Origin: Cylindrospermum sp. FACHB-282
GTDB lineage: Bacteria > Cyanobacteriota > Cyanobacteriia > Cyanobacteriales > Nostocaceae
Direction: 5' to 3'
DNA: 64,000 nt
NCBI RefSeq assembly: GCF_014697195.1
Contig: NZ_JACJRJ010000007.1
Coordinates: forward strand, 98,900-162,899
The notes beneath the pieces are model-generated. The model was not told the DNA's origin, made no database searches, and worked only from the letters and a program-made list of their open reading frames with translations. The first letter of the stretch is position 1. Each line of letters starts with the position of its first letter. The position numbers and the translations under genes are program-made. Of the stretch, positions 58,870-64,000 are shown one piece after another.

Positions 58870-59517
58870 TTACTTTAAGAGTTCTGCGCCTCCCCGTTGG
58901 GGTTGTGGTGGGGTGGTGGAGGTATTGGGGCTGGGTGTGGTGATGGGGTTGGGGGTGAGTTGGTTTTGGGAATTGGGATTGAAGATATTAACTAAGACTT
59001 GCACTAGGGTATTTCGCTGGTTGCGGCTGAGGCGGGCTATGGCTGTGCGATCACCATCTATGGGGTTTACTCGCAATGTATCACTTCCTGGATAAGCAGT
59101 TTCATACATAACTTCATTGGCATTCAGGTAATCAGCCAAAGTCAGCTTCCAATCTAGGCGATAAATTGGCGATCGCCCTTTCACATAAATGTGATAACGA
59201 ATCAAGCGGCTCATCAAGGTGTCGTTTTCCGCAGTTTTCCCAGAATCTTTACTGATATACTTATTTTCTTGGGGGAAGTCGGGCAATTGCTGGTACACTT
59301 GCCGCCAAACGTCGCTAGGGCTGATTCTCTGGGCTACAGCGGGTGAGATGCCGAATAAATTTGTATTTATTGATTTACCAGTTCCTGAACCCAAAACAAT
59401 CACGCCCACCACCATTAAGGCAATGATTTTTGCAGAAGTTTGAGTTCTGAGTACTGAATTAAACTTCAATATTATCGGTGGGAAAATTGACCAAGACAAA
59501 AGTTTTTTCTTTTCCAT
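58870..59517 (-). CDS. Membrane-anchored or secreted protein of unknown function
   Basis: 215 residues. An N-terminal hydrophobic segment (IIALMVVGVIVLGSG, about 30-45) is followed by PAVAQRISPSD, which could be a cleavage site. The soluble domain contains SDVWRQVYQQLPDFPQENKY, RLIRYHIYVKGRSPIYRLDW and KLTLADYLNANEVMYETAYP. The C-terminal 40 residues are Pro/Thr/Asn-rich and disordered. The layout suggests a conserved cyanobacterial lumenal or periplasmic protein; no named family recognised. Confidence 0.7.
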   Translation of the reverse strand: MEKKKLLSWSIFPPIILKFNSVLRTQTSAKIIALMVVGVIVLGSGTGKSINTNLFGISPAVAQRISPSDVWRQVYQQLPDFPQENKYISKDSGKTAENDTLMSRLIRYHIYVKGRSPIYRLDWKLTLADYLNANEVMYETAYPGSDTLRVNPIDGDRTAIARLSRNQRNTLVQVLVNIFNPNSQNQLTPNPITTPSPNTSTTPPQPQRGGAELLK

Positions 59518-59611
59518 AGAGTCAAAATTCTGAGATGAAAGTGCTGTTATACTGTATTTTTACTCAGCACACAGCAATTTCATCTCAGCATTGTTTTACA
59601 GAGCTGTTATT

Positions 59612-59848
59612 TTATATTTCGCCGATAATTTCTGGCTGAGTCAGTTCATCGGACATTTCAATAATTGCCCTGAGTACGGGTTTCATCATGGCATCTTCGT
59701 TATTTTCAAAGTCTTCGTAACGCCGACGCTTGGCACGATTTGCCACTTGAACCGTAATGCGGTAGCGATTTGAGGCAGCACTGATCAGTTCCTCAGCACG
59801 CTGCATCACCTGGGACTGGGTTGTCTCGAACTTAGAACGCTTAAGCAT
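59612..59848 (-). CDS. rpoZ: RNA polymerase omega subunit
   Basis: Small subunit that assists RNA polymerase assembly. The cyanobacterial omega pattern is clear over 78 residues: [49 protein letters not shown] and [20 protein letters not shown]. Monocistronic. Confidence 0.95.
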   Translation of the reverse strand: MLKRSKFETTQSQVMQRAEELISAASNRYRITVQVANRAKRRRYEDFENNEDAMMKPVLRAIIEMSDELTQPEIIGEI

Positions 59849-59954
59849 AGTTATTGGTTCTTGGGGTTATTACTCAGTTTAGCAGCACTGAAAAAGAGGT
59901 TGACAATTTAGTGCCACACACTTAGGTTCTATGTTGGGCTGTTTGTCTAATACC

Positions 59955-59992
59955 ATTTTAGATTTTGGATTTTAGATTTTGGATTTTGGATT
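59955..59992. repeat. ATTTTGG/ATTTTAG heptamer tandem repeat
   Basis: Five tandem heptamers alternate ATTTTAG and ATTTTGG, ending in ATTGG. A shorter copy lies at about 58365-58383. It sits in the 285-base interval between rpoZ and the methyltransferase gene, which is otherwise empty. Confidence 0.65.
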
Positions 59993-60133
59993 GGAAACCG
60001 CTTGGTGTATCTGGGTTTTCTCTGTCCATCTGTCGCCATCATTTTTCTTTCTTGGTCTAAGTATCTCCAAAAACCTTGACTTCAATCCCTTGGTTGAGGA
60101 CTGACAAAGCAAAATTATCTGGTTTCACCGTTT

Positions 60134-60934
60134 ATGACTAATATTTCCATACCCAAGAATGATTGGGATAGTGCCCTGTATGAAGATAAACACGCCTTCG
60201 TGTGGCAGTATGGCGAGGACTTGTTAAAATTACTCAACCCTCAGTCAGGGGAACAAATTCTGGATCTTGGCTGTGGTACTGGACAACTCGCGGAAAAAAT
60301 TGCCTTAGCTGGGGCTGAGGTGATGGGAATCGATAACGCCCCGACGATGATTGAAAAGGCAAGACAAAACTATCCCCATTTGCGCTTTGATGTTGCTGAG
60401 TCCCAGAATTTTCGAGTAAATCAGCCGTTGGATGCGGTGTTTTCCAATGCTGTACTACATTGGGTGAAAGATGCAGACAATGCGATCGCTTCCATACATC
60501 AAGCCCTAAAATCAGGCGGACGGTTTGTCGCTGAGTTTGGCGGTAAGGGCAATGTGCAAGCGATCTCTAAAGCTTTAGAAACTACTTTAGAAGCGATGGG
60601 CACTCGGCCGGCAGCGAACGCTATTCCTGAACCACAAGCACTTAATCCCTGGTATTTCCCCAGTATTGGCGAGTACGCCACCCTACTAGAACAACAAGGC
60701 TTTGATGTAATCTATGCCAACCTGTTTTCTCGTCCCACTCCCCTAACAGAGGGAGAAGCAGGTATAGCAAACTGGATTCAGATGTTCGCCAGCGCTTTCC
60801 TCGCAGGGCTATCTACTGAGCAACAAATACAAGTAATTCGCACTGTTGAAGAACACCTCAAGCCGACACTTTATCATGGGGGAACTTGGACAGCTGACTA
60901 TCGGCGAATTCGCATTGTTGCCATTAAACTTTAA
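60134..60934 (+). CDS. SAM-dependent methyltransferase, trans-aconitate methyltransferase-like
   Basis: Class I Rossmann-fold methyltransferase. Motif I is ILDLGCGTGQLAEKIA (about residues 41-56), motif II VMGIDNAPTMIEKAR, motif IV FSNAVLHWVKD and the following FVAEFGGKGN. The opening DWDSALY, KHAFVWQYGEDLLKLL and the length of 266 match the Tam-like group, but substrate cannot be assigned. Stand-alone gene. Confidence 0.85.
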   Translation: MTNISIPKNDWDSALYEDKHAFVWQYGEDLLKLLNPQSGEQILDLGCGTGQLAEKIALAGAEVMGIDNAPTMIEKARQNYPHLRFDVAESQNFRVNQPLDAVFSNAVLHWVKDADNAIASIHQALKSGGRFVAEFGGKGNVQAISKALETTLEAMGTRPAANAIPEPQALNPWYFPSIGEYATLLEQQGFDVIYANLFSRPTPLTEGEAGIANWIQMFASAFLAGLSTEQQIQVIRTVEEHLKPTLYHGGTWTADYRRIRIVAIKL

Positions 60935-61026
60935 ATTGTGCAGATCATCAATATTGAAATGGCTTTTTAGGTATTGGTGCAAATTCATTACCCATTACCC
61001 AATAGCAAATTAATCCACTATCGAAA

Positions 61027-61569
61027 ATGGTATCAGCTATGTTTAGACATCAAGTGTTTGGTTGCAAAACATCGCTCCTACTCCTACTAACCATCAGCCT
61101 CTCTACAGTTTCTCTGTTACCAATATCGCCCTCACCAGCACAAACAGTCCCACCACCATCTGATGCACCTCTAGAACTAGGCTTATTAACTAAGCCAAAA
61201 GGTTCTGTAATTACAGCAGACACCGTTAACCCGGAAACATTAACAGTCCCCAGTTTATGGTGGGCAAAAGAAAACTCAGAAAATAAACTGTTGGATAACT
61301 GGATAGCCTATCCTGCTTCTGAGAAAGAACCTGCACGTGTAGATTTGATTGTGAATCAGCAAATTTGGTCTTTACTAGATTATGTAGAGCGCTACGATTT
61401 TGTCAACCGCTTGGGTAGCGTTTCCCGAAATTTTGGTTACAATGTCCGAGTTTTCAATTATCAACAAGAATTCTTGGCAACCTACACTTGCAACTTTAGT
61501 ACCAGTCCAGAATTATGCAGAATTCAGATGGGCAATCAGACCAAGGTCGGGTTAAGGCGTACTCCCTAG
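61027..61569 (+). CDS. Secreted protein of unknown function
   Basis: 180 residues with a signal peptide (LLLLTISLSTVSLLPISPSP, cleavage likely after SPAQ near residue 39). The mature domain carries LTVPSLWWAKE, LDNWIAYPASEKEPARVDLI, VNQQIWSLLDYVERYDFVNR and FGYNVRVFNYQQEFLATYTC, with two cysteines (TCNF, ELCRI) that could pair. It has the look of a conserved cyanobacterial protein. ATGs at 61027 and 61039 are both possible starts. No partner gene is close. Confidence 0.72.
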   Translation: MVSAMFRHQVFGCKTSLLLLLTISLSTVSLLPISPSPAQTVPPPSDAPLELGLLTKPKGSVITADTVNPETLTVPSLWWAKENSENKLLDNWIAYPASEKEPARVDLIVNQQIWSLLDYVERYDFVNRLGSVSRNFGYNVRVFNYQQEFLATYTCNFSTSPELCRIQMGNQTKVGLRRTP

Positions 61570-61799
61570 AATAGTTACTAACGACTGGGGAATTATTCAA
61601 TAAGTCTCTTTCTTATCTCCTCCCATTACTAATTTATGACTTATCCATTGACAGGAAACAGCAGAAATTGTGGGTATGGTTGGTCTCATTAAAAATGCTG
61701 ATTCGTGCGTTAGGGAACGCACTCTACGCGTAGGATGGGTCTCTTGAACCATCAAAAAAACCTGGAAAGAGAGTAAATCTGTACAGTGCGTAAGTCTTA

Positions 61800-61850
61800 C
61801 AATTACCAATTACCAATTACCAATTACCAATTACCACTTACCAATTACCT
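61800..61850. repeat. ATTACCA heptamer tandem repeat
   Basis: About seven tandem copies of the 7-base unit CAATTAC, with one variant (CACTTAC), end next to the stop of the solute-binding-protein gene. Just upstream, near 61703-61720 and 61788, are fragments of GTGCGTTAGGGAACGCAC and GTGCGTAAGTC repeats seen elsewhere in the window. Unit length and lack of spacers exclude CRISPR. Confidence 0.75.
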
Positions 61851-61852
61851 CT

Positions 61853-63001
61853 TCACTCCTTAATTTTGGCGAACAAAGACTCATATTGCTTTGCTGCTAT
61901 TGGAGATAAAGGTAGCAAAAACTCACTCTTTTGGAAAATTTCCGGATTAGTCAATAACAGGTTTTGTAATGGTTCTTGAATGTCTGATGCCACAATATTT
62001 GTAGAAATTGGCGAATTGCTTTTGGTCAACAGAGAAATCTGCTTGGCGATATTTGGTTGCCAACAAAAATCAATCCATTGATATGGTAAAGCCTCATTGC
62101 TAAGACCTGCGGGGCGTACCCACAAGTCAGCCCAGATTGCTGTTCCTGACTGGGGAATAACTACGGTAAGTTGAGGATAACTCCCAAGAATATGGACTAT
62201 ATCACTTGACCAACCAACTGCTAGCCAAGTATCTCCGGTGATTAAGGGTTCTAGATAGGTATTGGAACTGTAAAACTTTACTTGTTGGTTTAATGTTTTT
62301 AATTCTGTTTCCAAGGCAGGTATTTGGTCAAGATTTTCTGTGTTGTAAGATTTTCCTAGCTTTTTTAACACCAGACCGATCACTTCCCGTGGTTGATCGA
62401 GTAGAGAAATGCGTTGTTGTAACTCACTTCGCCATAAATCATGCCAATCCTTCGGGCGCCAATCCAGTTTTTGGAACTTGTCACGGTTATAAACAATCAC
62501 CGTACTACCCCAACGGTAAGGCGCACCCCAAACTTTTCCTTGAGGATTCAGGTTTCCTTGATCGTCGCGCTTAACTAGCTTCTGCCACTTTTCATCTAAA
62601 ACAGACCACTGTTTTAGCTGTTGTACTTCCAGAGGTTGAATCAACTTTTGCTCAATAGCGGTTTTTAGCCAGTAATCTCCCAATGTCACTAGATCCGCGA
62701 TCGCCACTTTTTGACCTTTTTGCCAGGGAATATAACGGCTCAATCCCTCTCCATGGCTGTATTTTGGCGAATGCTGCCAACTTTGCAATTGCTTAAATAA
62801 ATCCTCTAGCTGCCCAATTGGGGCAAACTTTAACTGTACCTGTTGCTGCAAACTTTTTTGAAATTGATTAACTACTTGACCAGGTATAGAACCTTTTAAT
62901 AACTGCACACTGAGTTGAGATTGGTTTTTTCCACCACACCCAATCAGCAGTTGCGAAAGTGCCACACCGCTTGTACCTAGCAAAAAAGACCGTCGATCCA
63001 T
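61853..63001 (-). CDS. Tat-exported lipoprotein, extracellular solute-binding protein
   Basis: Periplasmic-binding-fold protein related to iron(III)/polyamine-type (family 1/PotD-like) solute-binding proteins. The N-terminus MDRRSFLLGTSGVALSQLLI has twin arginines and leads into a lipobox (LIGC, Cys22), so it may be Tat-exported and lipidated. Later blocks include GKVWGAPYRWGSTVIVYNRD, LLDQPREVIGLVLKKLGKSY, FYSSNTYLEPLITGDTWLAV and ALPYQWIDFCWQP, typical of PotD-like proteins. 382 residues. No ABC permease or ATPase gene adjoins, so the ligand and partners are unknown. Confidence 0.85.
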   Translation of the reverse strand: MDRRSFLLGTSGVALSQLLIGCGGKNQSQLSVQLLKGSIPGQVVNQFQKSLQQQVQLKFAPIGQLEDLFKQLQSWQHSPKYSHGEGLSRYIPWQKGQKVAIADLVTLGDYWLKTAIEQKLIQPLEVQQLKQWSVLDEKWQKLVKRDDQGNLNPQGKVWGAPYRWGSTVIVYNRDKFQKLDWRPKDWHDLWRSELQQRISLLDQPREVIGLVLKKLGKSYNTENLDQIPALETELKTLNQQVKFYSSNTYLEPLITGDTWLAVGWSSDIVHILGSYPQLTVVIPQSGTAIWADLWVRPAGLSNEALPYQWIDFCWQPNIAKQISLLTKSNSPISTNIVASDIQEPLQNLLLTNPEIFQKSEFLLPLSPIAAKQYESLFAKIKE

Positions 63002-63501
63002 CGATTTTGATATTTTGAATTCTATTCAATCCACTTTAGCCAGAAAGCGATCGCCTTTTTGGCTGATGGACTTTTGCGATTAAGCATTCCCACAGTTTTA
63101 GCTCCAGTGACGTTCCACTAATTGTCAGGGTTTCCTGATGAATCTATTTTTAAATTCCTTGATCAACTCAATTCTAGGATCAGCTAAGTAATTGATGCTT
63201 GGATCTTTAAATGCTTAGTTAGCCCTCTTTGATTACTAATTCTGACTAATTACGTGCAAATACTGAATATTTAACTAAATTTAGCCTAAATTTTAGTGCT
63301 TTTTTGCCGAAAATTAACCTTTGTCAATAAATATATGAGTAATCCTGAGAAAAGATATAGGTAAACATCTATGTTACATGACTGACTTAAGCATCGTATC
63401 CATAAGAAAGAAAAACATGAAAAGTTAAATAATTCATAAGTATGGTTAATATTGTCAGTAAAGTGCATAACATAGAGTAAATCTTTGAATAAGAGTATTA
63501 A
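63002..63501. other. Divergent intergenic region, nothing recognised
   Basis: About 500 AT-rich bases between divergent genes. No gene, RNA or strong repeat was found. A HIP1-like GCGATCGC lies near 63048. Confidence 0.4.
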
Positions 63502-63876
63502 ATGGAGCCATTACAAAAGCAAGTCCTAACTTTGAGCCAGAAACTAGATGCCCTTCACCAAGTGATTGAGCGACTTGACACCAAAGTTTCTCAAGCTTTA
63601 TCAGAGTGCGTTTTAGAGAAAGCACAGGGAAGGGATAATTATTTAGAAAATAACGAGGCTGGACGTTACCAATTGAAAGGGCATATCAGTTTCAATCCAG
63701 AATTAGAACATAAGGATATATTGACAGACGGCATATATCCAGACACGAATCGCCAAGCTGGAGATAAACAAATCACCCCAGAAATTCAAATACAACGACT
63801 TACAGCACAATTAACAGCAGCATACAATCGCATTGCTGCCTTAGAAGAACAATTACTCAGAGAGCGAATTCACTAA
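63502..63876 (+). CDS. Small coiled-coil protein
   Basis: 124 residues with predicted coiled coils at both ends: residues 4-40 (LQKQVLTLSQKLDALHQVIE and onward) and 95-122 (IQRLTAQLTAAYNRIAALEE). The middle (about 45-90) is polar and probably disordered. No family recognised. ATG 63502 is the only good start. Any downstream gene is outside the window. Confidence 0.6.
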   Translation: MEPLQKQVLTLSQKLDALHQVIERLDTKVSQALSECVLEKAQGRDNYLENNEAGRYQLKGHISFNPELEHKDILTDGIYPDTNRQAGDKQITPEIQIQRLTAQLTAAYNRIAALEEQLLRERIH

Positions 63877-64000
63877 AGGACTTATTCTTGAACCTCACAC
63901 GACTCAAAGTCGCGTGATTCCTGCTTCAACGATCTCTGCCTGAAGTAATTCAGGACTTACAAGTTCTCCACAGGCGTTTAGAGCCTCCGGGATACCCACG
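63877..64000. other. Window end: repeat-like sequence
   Basis: CAGGACTTAC near 63951-63960 resembles the end of the elements at 38973 and 20328, and GAGCCTCCGGGATACCCACG closes the window with a common Nostoc repeat pattern. A repeat element may start here and continue outside. Confidence 0.3.

Noticed and set aside
61800..61850. Short regular repeats, possible CRISPR
   Set aside because: The unit is 7 bases with no spacers, and no cas gene is present. It is a simple tandem repeat.

Overview
The window looks like a chromosomal segment of a filamentous, heterocyst-type cyanobacterium (Nostocales, Nostoc/Anabaena-like). The evidence is the abundance of the HIP1 octamer GCGATCGC, heptanucleotide tandem repeats, proteins typical of cyanobacteria (OCP-domain proteins, Tab2/Atab2, DUF1818, DUF4330, RpoZ, G/H-type pilin-like protein) and a lone SdhA/FrdA flavoprotein. 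This is an inference from gene content; no taxonomic marker was compared.

0-5.2 kb: a MacAB/DevBCA-type export locus. An ATPase ends an operon that begins outside the window. It is followed by a TetR regulator, then membrane-fusion protein, FtsX-like permease and a second ATPase. Two related palindromic sites, one over the tetR start and one ahead of the fusion-protein gene, are candidate TetR operators. 5.2-8.7 kb: the two halves of the orange carotenoid protein as separate genes, a helical carotenoid protein (N-terminal half) and a CTDH (C-terminal half). Between them lie a small acidic protein, a HAD phosphatase and queG. 8.9-11.9 kb: a partner-switching pair (RsbW-like kinase, response regulator-GAF-PP2C phosphatase) and a NarL-type regulator. 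12.4-19.5 kb: a WecG-type glycosyltransferase, FtsE, an exported TPR-CHAT protein, two uncharacterised proteins and an alpha/beta hydrolase lacking two of three catalytic residues.

19.7-30.5 kb: mostly housekeeping genes (DUF4330, M48 peptidase, metallophosphatase, DUF2470, Tab2). It also holds the formaldehyde-detoxification enzymes fghA and frmA, separated by a Uma2 nuclease gene, then avtA, rimM and a dienelactone hydrolase. 30.7-41 kb: a carbon-flux cluster of phosphoketolase, GAPDH, transaldolase and acetate kinase. About 3.5 kb of mobile-element debris (possible group II intron fragment, excisionase remnant, truncated transposase, MITE-like element) and a secreted DUF4397 protein interrupt it. 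A 54-residue secreted peptide lies between transaldolase and acetate kinase.

41-52 kb: a membrane-anchored protein, a class IV aminotransferase, FtsH, a LabA-like NYN protein, a broken GNAT acetyltransferase, an HtrA/Deg protease, several uncharacterised proteins and SdhA. 52.3-55.8 kb: one large restriction-modification fusion (PD-(D/E)xK nuclease plus adenine methyltransferase). 55.9-64 kb: an exported calcineurin-like phosphatase, a pilin-like protein with Asp at position +5, tRNA-Pro(GGG) with a clear terminator, DUF1818, RpoZ, a methyltransferase, a twin-arginine lipoprotein solute-binding protein and small secreted or coiled-coil proteins.

Intergenic space is full of small inverted-repeat elements. 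At least five have distinct MITE-like ends (near 20.3, 25.2, 29.4, 35.3 and 39.0 kb), and there are several heptamer tandem repeats. No CRISPR array, rRNA, replication origin or intact transposase was seen.
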